Shown here in pieces: positions 12,206 to 24,511 of a DNA stretch of 64,000 bases. Numbering within the stretch: position 1 is the first letter of the stretch; each line of letters begins with the position of its first letter. The position numbers were made by a program, and so were the translations under genes. This DNA comes from Azadirachta indica. Taxonomy: Eukaryota > Streptophyta > Magnoliopsida > Sapindales > Meliaceae. A model generated the notes under the pieces. That model worked only from the letters and a program-made list of their open reading frames with translations. It had not been told where the DNA came from and searched no databases. The stretch spans positions 13,736,363 to 13,800,362 of the forward strand of contig CM040449.1 in the NCBI GenBank assembly GCA_022749755.1, in the 5' to 3' direction.

Positions 12206-13536
12206 AATACATTAATTTATGTAAATCATAAGAATGAATTTGCAAGAGAAATTACATAAATTATAATATTTCTAGTACTCTTACCATGATATGATAATAT
12301 TACTATGGCATTAGTTTTTGTTAATCCGTCTTAGTAAATTTTTGTGTAAGAAGTTTTATATGTCTTGATATTCATGCAATTATCACGAAATCTTTTATTT
12401 AAAATTAGAATGTTATATTATTAATAAATAGGAAAAAAAAAAGAGCTAAAAGGCAAACACAAAAGCTCGTTGAAATCAAAAGCAATAAATGTAATTAACA
12501 CTACATGTGGGAAGCATTATTTATCAATATTACCTCTTCATTTTAAGTCTCTAACACTTGCACTGCAGCAGAATAATAGTTTTACGGGAGTGAGTGCTTG
12601 AGCTTCCATAGTTAATAACTTGTATGAATGACAATTAGAAAATAATTAATTACAGTTTTAATTAATATATTAAAGGCTGAAATTAAATTATAACCTTGTC
12701 ATTACTATTTCCTTGATGTGAAAAAGATCCACAATAAAAAGATCTTGTCCAAGTTAGTCAACTAATCCATTTCATAAAATACAAGTTGTTAAAAATATGA
12801 AAATAATATTATTACAACGAGATTAAAATATAATGAGGGAGGCAAGTGTTTTGTTAAAAATAAATAAGTAAATAAATAAATAATGCAAGAAATTAATAAA
12901 AAATCAGTATGTATCGTTAATTTGAACATGCATACAAATAATGAGTGTTTAAGTCAAACAAAAAAATCTAACAGAAAAAACATTTATCGACAAATTGGAT
13001 AAAACATTTATCGACAAATTGGATAAAACATTTATCGACAAATTGGATCAAACATAGAAGCTTAATGTTTATAACTGTAGCCTAAATAAAGGCCTCAAAC
13101 TGAGTATAATCGGAACAAAATCCAAACATAAAAACTCCTAAATCGCACTCAGCATTAATAGTTTTCCAAAGAGACAAGTCCTCTTTTCCTTCCATAAGCG
13201 ATATCCCAATAGCTATAATGACATCAATTTTTTCAAGAGTTTTGCTTTAAGAGCTTTGTTTGGCTGAGAGAATCAATTTTTTTCTTGGTTTATGACATGC
13301 ATTGGTCAATATTCTATATACTTCTTACAATCAATGTCAAACTTAAGTTAAATTGTTGCAGGTTGAAGTTAGGATGGTAAAGCAACAATATATTGCAAGG
13401 GTCACTAGGCTATTTCCCGAGGATGAGGTAATTCCTTGTTTACTTAGGTAATCCATATAATTCACATCAAATATATTAAATTCAATTCAAAACCCTAGAG
13501 AATTAAAATCAAACAACTCCCTATAGTTGCTGCAAG
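12206..13536. other. spacer between E1 and E2
   Basis: Mostly AT-rich DNA with no gene I can name. It contains a 24-bp tandem repeat at 12980-13050 (listed separately). A stretch at about 13362-13422 is flanked by an acceptor-like TTGTTGCAG and a donor-like GAG|GTAATT and is open in one frame, but I recognise no protein in it. Confidence 0.4.
12980..13050 (+). repeat. 24-bp minisatellite, three units
   Basis: Three adjacent units beginning at 12980, 13004 and 13028 each read ACATTTATCGACAAATTGG followed by ATAAA or ATCAA. The units are almost identical, so the expansion is recent. Confidence 0.95.
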
Positions 13537-14065
13537 ATGGCAACCAAACAACTCTCTAAATTTGGCTACCGTCTTGCAGCATACAAAGCTACAGGCATGC
13601 AGGCTTTTTTGCTTGACTTAGTAAATCAGCTAAAGTTGAAGAACAAGGTGAAAAGGTTGGAACAACAGGCTACGAAAGCAGAGGAGGACATTAAAAGTGT
13701 TGAGGCAAAGCTAAGCTCTGTGAAAGAGGCTAGGGTCAATGAAGGGTTAGACTTGACTTACACGAACCTAATGACTAGAGATTCGGACTACAACTTTAGC
13801 TTTTCTATAAATCACTTGAATGCGGTCCTTTAGTAATTTAGCTCCTACTCTGGGAAAAAATAATGAAGTGGGAGGTAAAGAAGGAGGTCTAGGTGACGCT
13901 GAAAATATTGTTTCTACTGATCTTTTTGTGTCGGGAAATAATAGTGTTTCACTCAAGGTGCAAGTTCCTAGTGACCCTGTTTCAGAAAATGTTCTAGTTG
14001 ATGACATCCTAGCAAAAGTAGTACTTGTAAGAAATTTATTAGTTGAAGAACTTGAACCCAAATAG
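13537..14065 (+). pseudogene. E2 antisense ORF, coiled-coil part
   Basis: An open frame from ATG 13537 to 13833 encodes 98 residues with a coiled coil (KVKRLEQQATKAEEDIKSV, about residues 34-60) and ends DSDYNFSFSINHLNAV. After a stop a second frame at 13820-14065 adds 81 residues with no recognisable fold. The order and wording match the minus-strand ORF of E1 (EEDAKNVEA, then DPNYDFSLIYKAL), so this is the same Tat-type antisense product, here on the plus strand because E2 is inverted. Function unknown. It could be mistaken for a small host gene. Confidence 0.6.
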
Positions 14066-14164
14066 GTGAAAATAATGGAGTTGAGTAGGGAATTCCCAAA
14101 AGAAATTTACGAGTACTTTTGCTCCCGAACCCTGTAAATTTAACTTCAAATTCAAGATATGAAA

Positions 14165-14700
14165 GGCATATATTTTGGCCAACATGAATAATAATAACTT
14201 AGGTAGGTAATTTCTTAGAAAATTTCAAAGTACTTTTCATTCCTAGACCCCAAGCAACCTTAGAGTTGACAAGGACATATTTTTCACCCAACATGAAATA
14301 ATAACAAACTTAGGTAGGCAATTTGCCGAGAAAAAATTCCCAAGTACTTTTCATGCCTAAACCCAAATCAACATTAGAGCTGACAAGGGTGTGTTTTTCA
14401 CCGAACATGAAAGATAATGGGCTTAAGTTGTGAACTTCCTAGAAACATTTCTAAGTACTTTTCATTTCCAACGAGGAACATAAATATTTCTTAAAGGTGC
14501 ATTTTTTGACCAACATAAGAAAATAATTGGCTCAGGTTGGGATTTTTCTGGGAAATGCTCTTGAGTACTTTCTTTTCTAATAAAGCAGATGGTGCATTTT
14601 TCACCCAACACAAGAAAATAATGGGCTCAAGTTGAGAATTTCTTAGGAAACAATTCCTAGTAATTTTCTTTTCCAATTGAGCAAAGGGCTTATTTTTCAT
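14165..14700 (-). repeat. E2 tandem repeat, first block (about 5 units of 91-114 bp)
   Basis: The word TTTTTCACC-AACATGA recurs near 14169, 14278, 14392, 14501, 14592 and 14691, each followed by AATAATGGGCT-like and AAGTACTTTTC-like words. Read on the minus strand the units match the E1 repeat (GGTGAAAAAT, CCCATTATT). The array is interrupted at 14700. Confidence 0.8.
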
Positions 14701-16275
14701 CTTGATATATGAGTATTTTACTCACAAATCAATAGCCTTTGTACTAGAATATTTGCTTAATTCCTCAAAAGGTGTTATTATTTGATGAATTTTTGTATCT
14801 ATGTGTAAGAAGGTGAGAAAATATGTTGACCAAGGCAAATTAGGCATGAAAAGAAACTTTAGGACCAAAATACAAAAGAACGAAACTAAAATGCAAGAAT
14901 CGCAAAAGCAGAAAAACCCAAGCATGGTGCCTTTGCCTCAACCACTGCCCCACTTGCTTGAGTGAGGCAGTGAGAATGACACAATTGCACTAAGCTTGGT
15001 GCGCTATTGCCATGACCTTAAAAACAAAGGCGAGGCCATGCCAAGCTAGGTGTGTGGCCATGCGATGAACCTTAACTCCGTTGCACGCCTGTGTTGTGAC
15101 TTACGTTCCCGCTCTTAACCCTATGCTCCAATGCCCCTAATTGATTGCAAAGATGTCCTTAGACAAACTTGGATGGCCAAATTTGGCTCATTTTAGGTTT
15201 TCTTGATTCGAGGTTTCTAGCCACCATTATCCAATTTTAGAAAGAACGATTTAGAGAGAGTGTGGGTAATTTTGAGAGAGTTCCAGAGTAGGAAAGAAGA
15301 CGAATCATCAAGGAATTGAAGACATTTTAGGGAAAGACTCGAAGATTGGTGGAAAATCTTCTTCTTCTCTATTTTTTCTCTCTATCCTTACATTTTAACT
15401 TGCATTTCTTGGTTTATGATTGTTATTTGTTAGTTTTTATATATTTGAAAACCATGGATTTCTTGATAAGTTGTATGATGGATTATTGGATGTTAGGCTA
15501 AAATCTTTGTTCTAGGGACTTGATGTAGCTTATCTTGATTATGTTTGACTAATTGGCATGTTTTTAATGTGAAATGATTTTATTTACTTTCGTTTACTTG
15601 CATTAATTATTTTTAAATTGATTGACAAAATTGATGATTAAAGATGGATAAATTAATAATTGAAAAAGTCTAATATGTTTGTCCGATTAGGTAAACATAG
15701 TCGGGGTTATGGAGATTTTGGGAGGAAATTGGTACCTAAATAATCTAATAATCACTTATGATAAAAATAAAAACTATGAGGTAATTGAATTCTAAATGAT
15801 TAATACGAGATGTACTTAGGAAACATTTAATTAACCACGTCATATAAAGATATTGATATGAGTAATTTTATGTAGTAATTCATCTGACACTCAAGAGAGC
15901 TAGTGAATTCACCATTGATACTACAATTACTAAATAAAATTAGATAACATTATTAACAGCCAATTCAGGAAAATATAGGAAGAGATAAGTGAAATAAAGG
16001 CCCTAGATATTTGATCTTCGCATATTTCATTTTCTAATTGACACTCCTTAAATTTATTTCTAATTTTTCTTTAGTTAATTAGTGATTACAAAGTTTATTT
16101 TAGTTTTATTATTTTTTAGATTTGAACATGTTTGAATTGCTTATATCAAAATTGAGTTGTCAATGTTGTACTACTCAATGTTTAATTTAATTTTAATCCT
16201 TGGGACAATATTCGTATTTACCACTTTATCACTTGATACAACCTGTATCCTTGTTGTTCACTAAGTCGCAATCAC
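14701..16275 (+). mobile_element. LTR-like insertion (solo LTR or similar) inside the E2 repeat array
   Basis: The repeat unit is cut after ATTTTTCA at 14699 and resumes with CCCGACATGAGAAA at about 16277. Between them lie about 1.57 kb of different sequence without ORFs. Its right end, with GGGACAATATTCGT and ACTTGATACAACCTGTATCC, has the wording of gypsy LTR 3' ends, very like the end of the Athila-like LTR in this window (ACTTGAAACAACCTATATT near 42713). No internal coding part is present, so a solo LTR is the simplest reading. Exact ends and a target-site duplication could not be fixed. Confidence 0.55.
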
Positions 16276-16500
16276 ACCCGACATGAGAAAACAAGAATCT
16301 GAGGTTAGGAATTTCTTGAGAAGTACTCTCGAGTACTTTCTTTTTTAACAATCAAGTAGAGGGCACATTTTTCACCCGACGTGAGAAAATAATGGGTTTA
16401 GATTAGGGAATTTCCTAGAAAAACTTCTAATTACTTCTTTTTCCCAGTGAGTAAAATAAACATTTGTCAAAGGTACATTTTTCACCTAACATAAGCCTTA
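16276..16500 (-). repeat. E2 tandem repeat, second block
   Basis: The interrupted array continues: CACCCGACATGAG near 16275, ATTTTTCACCCGACGTGAG near 16368, ATTTTTCACCTAACATAAG near 16471. Spacing is 93-103 bases. Confidence 0.8.
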
Positions 16501-16579
16501 GCCAAATGTCATATCACCTGGGCACATCAACATTAACCAAGGATGGCCTTTTCTTTGCTATATACATGCTTATGCGTAT

Positions 16580-17025
16580 GTGTGTCATTCTATATTCGAA
16601 CACACATTTCACAAAAATGTATCTTTTTTTGCCCGATGCAATGATGTTGTCTTCCTAGACTTCTAGTCTTAATATAACACTAATTTGAGTAGATAGATAG
16701 GTGTATGTCCACTCTTTTATATTCAAACACATATATCACAAATGTAACTCGACTACTTGATCTAATTTTTAATCATTCTCTTAGGCTTCAATCAGGAATG
16801 CAACAGAGATTTGACCTCTGGCTTTATTTTCCCCGAGCTCAGTGCAACCAAGTTTGGCTTTTTCTTGTGCTAGATTTAGACACAGATATGTTCATATATA
16901 CATCCTTCTATATTCAAAACATATACCACAAATGTAACCTGACCACTTGGTTGGATTTAAATCATCTTCCCAAGCTTCAAGTAGGAGTGCAATGTTGATT
17001 TGACCTCTGGCCTTTTCATCATTTG
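16580..17025. repeat. second direct-repeat cluster in E2 (three copies, 127- and 191-bp spacing)
   Basis: The phrase TATATTC-AA(C)ACATAT--CACAAATGTA recurs at about 16589, 16716 and 16907. The last two copies also share GCAATG/GCAACAG...GATTTGACCTCTGGC. Open frames over this block (16464-16658, 16705-16998) are by-products of the repeat. Confidence 0.7.
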
Positions 17026-18371
17026 GGCCATTGCAAACAATGCCTCCCTTACCTTTGATTAAATCAAGTTTATGTACTTGATCAGGAAAAAACCCAACAC
17101 CTGCCCTTGTTTTTTCTATCTTCGAGCCGATCTAGAATTGTTAAACCAGTAACTAAGAACCCCACATGTAACAATGGGTAGAAATGAAAATGGTTTATAG
17201 TGAAAGGAAACTAGGATAAAAAATTGTAGCCCTGGAGGTTCAAAGGAGAAATTCTTAACACTTTTTGCTAACAAAGCAACTAAGTTTTCACCTTGTACAT
17301 TTCTCTTTTGATTTTTATTGGTAAGACTTTAACTCAATCAACTGTTGTGTTTTGACAAATTCTTGCAAAAAAAGACCAAATTTGCATGAGTCGCTTGAAG
17401 ATGGGATCAAGGTGGGAATTGCTTAAGCTAATAGTCAACAGAATTTACTTTTATTGACAATCTAATAGGATCATGTCTGATTAGAACTCTCCTGACTCGA
17501 GCACAACTAAGGGCTACCAAACGTAAGGCGAGAACAGGCAAAAGTAAGCATCTCTTCTCTTTTCCCTATTCTTAACTTGCTTGGTGACTTTTGATTTTTG
17601 TTTTTGTATTTTGTGTAGAAAAAATGGCACAACTAAAGCTTATTATCAATGTTGTTGATAGGCTAAAAGATTTGGCAATCAAGCTAGGCTAGAAAACTCA
17701 AGGTAATCTAACTTAGGTTCGAAAAATCAAAAGACCTCAAAAACTATAACTCTATTTCCTCCAAAGAGCAAAGTGACCAAAAAGAAAAGGTGCCAACCAC
17801 TTCCTCAAAAGGACCCTGCCTCTACCAAAAAGGCCAACCCAAAGCCTTTTCTTAAGCAACAAAAAAAGAAAACCTAGATGACGAAGGCTTTGGCAAGGAA
17901 AACCAAAGGGAAATGCCCCTTTGATGAGATTGAGAAGGAAGGAGTCTCCTCCAAGGAGGCTCTTTTTGTCAAGTAGAAGAAAGACGTGGCTTCTTCAATA
18001 ATTGTTGAGCAGGAAAAGCTAGTTCCTAATGAACTTGCCCGACGCCAATAAGTAGTACTTCTAGCATCTTCTTCCTTCGCTCAACAACACGATGACAATA
18101 ATTTCTTCAACCCAATTGCTAAACATGAATGAGAAGTCCATCGAGGAGGTATTAACCATGATTCACCAAGCGATAAGCAAGTTAAGATTCTTAGCTCATC
18201 TCGAAATTTTTCCTTCTTCTATTTTTTATAGCGATTTCTTTCCATTGGATATTGCTTAGAAGGATGACTCTTGTCTGCTGCCATTTCTGTCTTATGAATG
18301 AATGGTGAGACAAACTAGAACTTGGATGGCTTCTTGTTCAATTTCTCATAAAAGCTACTACTTATTAATGC
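17026..18371. other. E2 body next to its 5' LTR, poorly preserved
   Basis: The part at about 18200-18371 aligns with the E1 leader on the minus strand. On the plus strand at 17624-18060 there is a lysine-rich reading (many AAA/AAG codons, KKTKKANPKPFLK-like) starting after an acceptor-like TGTGTAG, but it has stops in every frame. No gag or pol domain is recognisable. Confidence 0.4.
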
Positions 18372-19182
18372 TGAATTTTGTGACAATCTAATATCAAATA
18401 ATGATTGCTCTATTGTGTTGTAAATACACCTGTAAAAAGAAAACATAATCAGAGGAAAGTTGATTTTCCAACAAAAACCCTCTAATGCTTAAGTTAGAGA
18501 ATTTTTTTTTTAAAATAAAAAATAGCAAGACAAGAAATTGGTAGAGTTTTGGTAAGAGTTTTAGTCTAACGGCTTGTGTACTTGTCTCCTTTAGATTTTA
18601 TTTCTTATATGTGAAGATAAGATCAACTTCCATGATACCTAGGTAATGGATAACCATAGAGAGAGTTTTAAGGGACATGGGATCATGAGTAATTATTTCG
18701 ACATGATTATCTCCATGTTTTTCTCGCCCATTTCCTCACTCGTAGTTATTTTGATAATTGCTTGAGGTGAGACTTCATTCTTTGACCCAAGCTTATGATT
18801 TATAATTGAAGATTTTTGGATAGTTGTCAACCATGGAGAGAGTTTGCAAGAATATCTTTCACGATACTTGGGTAATGGATAACCATGAAAAGAGTTTTAA
18901 GGGGAATAGGGTCCTTGGTGGTTATTTCCACGATCTTTCTACTATTGTCTCACTAGTGGTTATTTTAATTACCCAAGGTGAGACCTTTCTCTTAACTTGA
19001 GCCCGATATTTGAATTAGTCCAGTCTGACCATCTAATGTCAATGGGAGTTCACCTCGAGGTCTGATATAGGTTACGCCGAGGTGAACCATAGTAATGTCT
19101 AATCTCTTTAACTCAGCAAAATTCGACCTAAGTACTCTTTAGCGTCTATCTTTACTGACCTCAAGATATTTCTTCCCAAACA
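18372..19182 (-). repeat. E2 5' LTR (inverted)
   Basis: On the minus strand it begins TGTTTGGGAAGAAATATCTT at 19182, contains GGTTCACCTCGGCGTAACCT and GGAAAACATAATC-like blocks shared with the E1 LTRs, and ends ...GATTGTCACAAAATTCA. Length 811, close to the 825 of the E1 3' LTR. Confidence 0.8.
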
Positions 19183-19689
19183 CGTACATTTGATAATGTA
19201 TGCATTTTGAAAGAAATTTAATAAAACAATAAAAATCATAAAGAATATTAATTTTTAATTAATCATGAAAAGAAAGAATTAATTAATAAAAATTATCACC
19301 CAAAATAAAAAATAAAATATCAGAATTAATGTGTACTACATTTTTGGTAAATAAAATGAAAAGAAAAATAAAAGCATATATGATAGTTTTCAAACACCAA
19401 AAAAAACTTGTTCAACATTAAGAACAATACATATCTGGCACTATCTACACACCAAGATAAAACACTATAGAGACCCATTCTTATACCTCGTATTCAATTT
19501 TACTAAACATCAAAAAAAAAATATTATATAGAGCCATTCTCATGCTTTGTATAAACCCAAGAGAAAAAGGAATGATAGCATAGTGAAAAGGTAATGATGC
19601 TAGGAGTAGGGTTAGGAAACTTCGAGTTTGGTTCGATTTTTCAAAAAATTGAACCGAACGAAATAGAGTTATGGTCTAAGAAACGACCT

Positions 19690-19757
19690 GAATAGAACTG
19701 AACTACAAAACTGAATAGAATCGAACTACAAAACTGAATAGAATCGAACTAAAACAA
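19690..19757 (+). repeat. 23-bp minisatellite, three units
   Basis: Units start at 19690, 19713 and 19736 with GAATAGAAYYGAACTACAAA. The surrounding GGTTCGATTTTT...GAACCGAACGAA wording is a common plant repeat context. Confidence 0.9.
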
Positions 19758-22239
19758 ATAAAAACTTTTTATAAATTATAAAAGAGTGAAAATTTATAAA
19801 ATTTATAATAAAATCCCTACTTTTTGTGTATGTCTATACTATTTTGTGAAATTTTTATTTATTTATAAGTTTTATAAACTTTAGGGGTTTATATGAACTA
19901 TTTGATTCAGTTTGATTTGATTCAGTATTATTTGCCCAAGCCTATCAGAGAGTAATGATCACAAGACCAAGAGAACAAAAATAACAACCTTACTATTAAA
20001 CCAACTTCACTTATCAAAATGTTTAAATAAAATATAGTTAATAAAGTATGAATATTCAATAAATTTATTAAATATATTTTTTTGAGTTATTATTGATACA
20101 AATAATCGTACAATCTAACCATAATTTTATCTTTAACAACTATTTAAATATAATTTTATTAAAATTATTTTTTTATAATTGTTTGAAGGAACAATAATTA
20201 TATTTTGATATCATAACTTTTTGAATTTTAATAAATATTTATTTTTCATAAATTAATTGTCAAGAAAAGATAATTAACAACAATCATCAATTTTATTAAG
20301 ACAATTAGACAATTTATATAAAATATTGTTCGTAATAAAAATTTTGTTAGAACAAAATATCAAATTTAATTAATACATTTATTGGAATTTCTCTATTAAC
20401 CTATATAATTTATATATTGATATGATTATAATGGTTCATTAATTATTAAAATATTAATTAGTATATTTTAATTGCGATTATTAATAAAAAACATTTATAC
20501 AAATTACTAAGTATAATTGACATCATATTATATATTTTCATTCTATTTGTCAATATGAATATTTAGAACTTTTGGTTAAGTTATGATCTAAATGTAATTA
20601 GTTATTGTTTTTATTTAATTTTTGAGACATAATATTAAATTATATATTTTTATTTATGGTTAATAAATAATAATTTATGATTATTAAATTAATAATTGTT
20701 ATTAATTATCTTATTTCATCAAATATTTTGTGAAAAAATAAATATTTATTTTTGATGATATGTGAAATGGTGATTTAATGTATGAAAAATTAATTTATTA
20801 TTATTGAAAAAATACAATAAATTTGATTTATATTATGAGATTTGATGAAAAATTCAAAAATAATAATATATTTTAATAATAAATTAATATTGTAATTATA
20901 GAAACCAGTTTTAATTAAATACTTTAAATATGTATTCAAATTAATAAATTTAATATTTTTCTAAAATTATATTAAGTTTAATAGAGATCACTGTAAATTA
21001 AATTATTATATAGATTTTTAAATTCTTAATTTAAAAATGATATAAATTACCTGCACCACTCTATTTTCTTCTCTCACAATCACCTATTGCAAGTAACAAT
21101 ATTTTTTATAAATATTAATTATTTGGATGATTGTTAATGTTATGTATAAGAATGGATATTTTTATGATTTTATTAACTTTTAGTATTAAATTTGTGATAT
21201 TTAGGATTTTTGATAACTATATCTTCATTTTAAAGAATTTTATATTATATAAAGTAATGTTATAATTTAGAATAATTTAGATTATAAAATTATTTTATAT
21301 CAACATAATAATTTAAAATTATTTTTAAATAATTGTTAAAGATAAAATTATTATTAGATTATTATCAATGATAATAATAGTCAAAATTATTAAATTTAAA
21401 ATGTCTTAAATTATAAATTTGTTTATCTATATGTTAATTTTAAATAATATTTTTAATAATATAAACTTGTACTTATAGTTAAGTATTATTTCTTTATATG
21501 AAATATGAGTAGCGCAATGACAATGTAATTGCATATTTATCTTCTAAGTCGTATTCAAATCATGTGAAGGTAAGTTTTTTATTTATTTGACTATGTTAAA
21601 CTTTGGTCAACGGCTCATGAGCTGACCCAAACACGAGCCTACTCAGGTCGTGCTTCATGGTTTGTGTTAGGATCCATGATTTTAAAGTTGACTCAAGCCA
21701 CTTTAACACAACTACCATACGTCCTTAGCTCAATCTGACACGTAAGCTTACTTGAGCTTCTCTGTCGTGGTTCCACCCAATCTAGCTCGTTTGCCACCGC
21801 CACTTTCATTCCACTTTCATTCTCCCCTTCCAATTCTTAAGGTGATCACTGTCACAAACTTTCAGTTGTTTCTTGCATTCCATTGGTTGTAAAAATATAC
21901 AAAATAATCAAATCTTAAAACTTTATTATCTACACGTAAGTGTTCATAATCATACCACTAGGTGGAGATCAATCGTTAACAACATTAAGCTCATGAAATT
22001 GGTAAAAGCTTGAAAATTGAAATGTCAAAATATATATGCGTGCATTTATTACATATCATCGTGTATATTTATCTGAATATTACTTGTAAATAATTATATA
22101 TAAATAAAAATATTTACTAGTTAAAAGAAAAAAAATTTTAAACAAATGTTATCTCAAATATTAATAGTTAGAGAAAGAGGAGGTAACATAAATGACATAT
22201 CACATTAAAGTGGATCAAAATATCTATTAAATAGAGACC

Positions 22240-22460
22240 AAATTACTATAGTTAAAAAGTATATTGTGAAAAATATTAAAATATGAACTAAATATTATAA
22301 TTAAATAAAATATATTTTATTGTTATTACATAAAAGTTTTAGAATGCAAATGATAATAAACTAACTATAAACTATTAGAAATAAAAGTTAAGGGCGTTAT
22401 CCATCTATTTACTCAAATGTTAAGGGGTATTCGTCTATTAGATCAAACGTAAAGATATAT
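22240..22460 (+). repeat. dispersed repeat, copy 1
   Basis: Matches 25550-25765 in the same orientation: shared AGTATATTGTGAAAAATATT, AATTAAATAAAATATAT, AATGATAATAAA and CTATTAG-TCAAACGT blocks in order. No ORF. Probably a short non-autonomous element. Confidence 0.8.
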
Positions 22461-23195
22461 CTATCATTATCCTTGTTTTCATTAATTGTGTTTAAATAAA
22501 TTAAAAAATAACAGAGTTTTTTTGTTTTATTTATGAAGTAAAAAAGATAAAAGAGCTAAAAGATAAATAAAGCATGATTAATAAATGAGTCACACAAAAA
22601 GACCTATCTATTATATATATTATTTTTTCTCACAGCCTATTTGATTTTTTGACTTAAATCTTAATAATTTTATTCAAATCTTTAAGAACTGTTTATTTTT
22701 TATCTTATGTCTAGAAAATTATTAAAAATGTCAAAAAAATAATTATATTAAAAATTTTAACTTAAATTTAAATAACCAAATATTTGAATGAATTAAATAT
22801 TTTATTTGTCAATAATACTCTTAATTTATTATTTAACATTTATACATGTCAACAACTTAATATATTAATTTTAGATTTTTTGTTTTTATAAAAACACATA
22901 ACTTAATATTTATATTCCAAATGTTTAAGGTAAAAAAAAAAATGTCAATCAGATTTAAATTTTATTTAAATTCATATTTCAGATAAAAAACAAACACTAT
23001 TTCAATATAAATTTGACGATTGCTACTATACCTTTTTTGGAAAAGAGGTAATAGAACAATGAATTGCATAAGGACTAAATTATAAAAATTATAAAAATTA
23101 TAAAAATTATGTCAAAGTTTATTGTTTTAAAAATACTTAGAAATGAAAATGCATCCAAAAAAATGTAACATGTTTAACGAAAAGAAAGAAAAAAA

Positions 23196-24511
23196 GGAGA
23201 AAATTTTCAAGATAATCCTAATTTATATTCAATTAACGTAAATAGTCACTTAAATTTTTTTTACCAACTTAGTCTAATATACATTTTTCAAAAAATTTTA
23301 CCCTAACTAACAATGTCTAATTTTTTTTTAATATTTTTTTCACCTTTTCCTTTCTACTAACTTTTTCTTTTTACAAAAGCTTTAATTTTTTCAAAATCTC
23401 TCCTTTCTAGAAATGGTAATGGACCAAAGTGGATATGTGTTTTTTTTTAAAAATTTTTTAACTTCTAATAAAGTGGATATGTGTTTTTTTTTTTTAATTT
23501 TTTAACTTGAAATAAAGTGAATATGTAATTTATGATATAAATGAGAATGTTTAGAATGTATTTTGGGATGAATTTTTTTATGAAATTATTGAATGCATGT
23601 TTTTAGATTATTTTGGAAAAAAAAATGCATGGATTTGGGATGAAATGGGTATGTTTCGGGTTTAAATTTTGTTAGGTGCAGAGAATATGGATATATTTGG
23701 TGGAAACTTAGCTAGAATCTGGAAAAAATTGTTGGAATAAGACTAGATTTGGAAAAATATTGAAAGGGAAAAGAAGAGAGTGATTTTTGAGTAAAACATG
23801 ATTTTTGAGGAAAGCACGATTTTTAGATAAGGTATCATTTCAAGTAAGATATAATTTTCAGGTCAGACATAGTTTTCGAGTAAGACATGGTTTTTAGGTA
23901 AGGCAAAAAAAATAACTTTATACAAAAATCACTCCCTTCCTTTCTCTTTTTTACTACGATGATTTTTCAGGTAAGGCATGATCTCATCTTACTCCAATGA
24001 TTTTTTTCAAATTCTGATCAAATTTCTACTAAATATATCTATATTATCTATGCCCAACAAAAATTAAACCTTAAATATACACAAGTCATCCCAAATCTAT
24101 GTATTTTTTCTAAAATAATCCAAAAATAGGCATTCAATAATTTTATTAAAAATTCATCTTAAAGTACATTTTAAACGTTCTCATATATGTTATAAACATT
24201 ATAAATCATATATTCATTTTGTGCTAAAAAATACAAAAAAAAATTACATATCTACTTCAATCCACACCCATTCCTATAGAAAAAAAAAAAAAAAAGATTT
24301 TGGGAGAGAGAAATTAGAAGCTTTGTAAGAAAGGAAAGATAGTAAAAAGGAAAAAGTAAAAAATATATATTAAAATGCAAAAAAATTGAAGATGATTGGT
24401 GAAGACAAAATTGTTCAAAAAATGTATGGTAGGGTAGATTGTTAAAAATTTTTTTGAAGTGACTATGTACATCAATTATATCCAAATAAGTGCTATTGTA
24501 GAAAATTTTCC
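23196..24511. mobile_element. foldback element with arms over 500 bp
   Basis: The left arm (about 23196-23775) is the reverse complement of the right arm (about 23990-24511). Ends read GGAGAAAATTTTC on the left and, reversed, GGAAAATTTTC on the right. Inner parts match too: GATGAATTTTTTTATGAAAT against GATGAATTTTTAATAAAATT reversed, and GATTTGGGATGA in both. The centre holds an imperfect 18-bp repeat (about 23791-23905). No transposase is encoded; the minus-strand frame at 24252-24527 lies in the right arm and is not a gene. Mutator-like long-TIR or foldback class is likely. Confidence 0.75.
23791..23905 (+). repeat. 18-bp imperfect repeats in the foldback loop
   Basis: About six copies of GTAAGACATGATTTTCAG-like units in a row. 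A further copy in reverse context lies near 23945-23985. Confidence 0.75.

Larger units (their letters stand above)
13537..19182 (-). mobile_element. Tat-like gypsy element E2, inverted and incomplete
   Basis: One LTR of the E1 family is present in reverse orientation at 18372-19182. Read on the minus strand it is followed by a leader that aligns with E1 5380-5480 (both hold AAGAAGCCAT/AAAAAGCCAT and AATGG-AAG blocks), so it is the 5' LTR and the body extends to lower coordinates. The body contains tandem repeats related to those of E1 and, at its far end, an ORF in antisense to the element, as in E1. No gag core, protease, reverse transcriptase or integrase is recognisable and no second LTR was found, so the left limit is only the last recognisable part. 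Confidence 0.65.
19183..23195. other. AT-rich intergenic DNA, no gene seen
   Basis: Very AT-rich with no protein similarity in either strand. It holds a 23-bp minisatellite at 19690-19757, a less AT-rich patch of unknown nature at 21600-21860, and one copy of a dispersed repeat at 22240-22460. Confidence 0.5.

Noticed and set aside
13362..13422. Possible host exon between TTGCAG and GAG|GTAATT
   Set aside because: Good borders and an open frame, but no protein family recognised and no neighbouring exons found.
16464..16998. Two plus-strand ORFs of 64 and 97 codons
   Set aside because: They read through direct repeats of E2 and share wording because the DNA is repeated.
17277..17330. Another E1-type LTR fragment (TTTTCACCTTG word)
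   Set aside because: The match is under 20 bases and not followed by further LTR wording.
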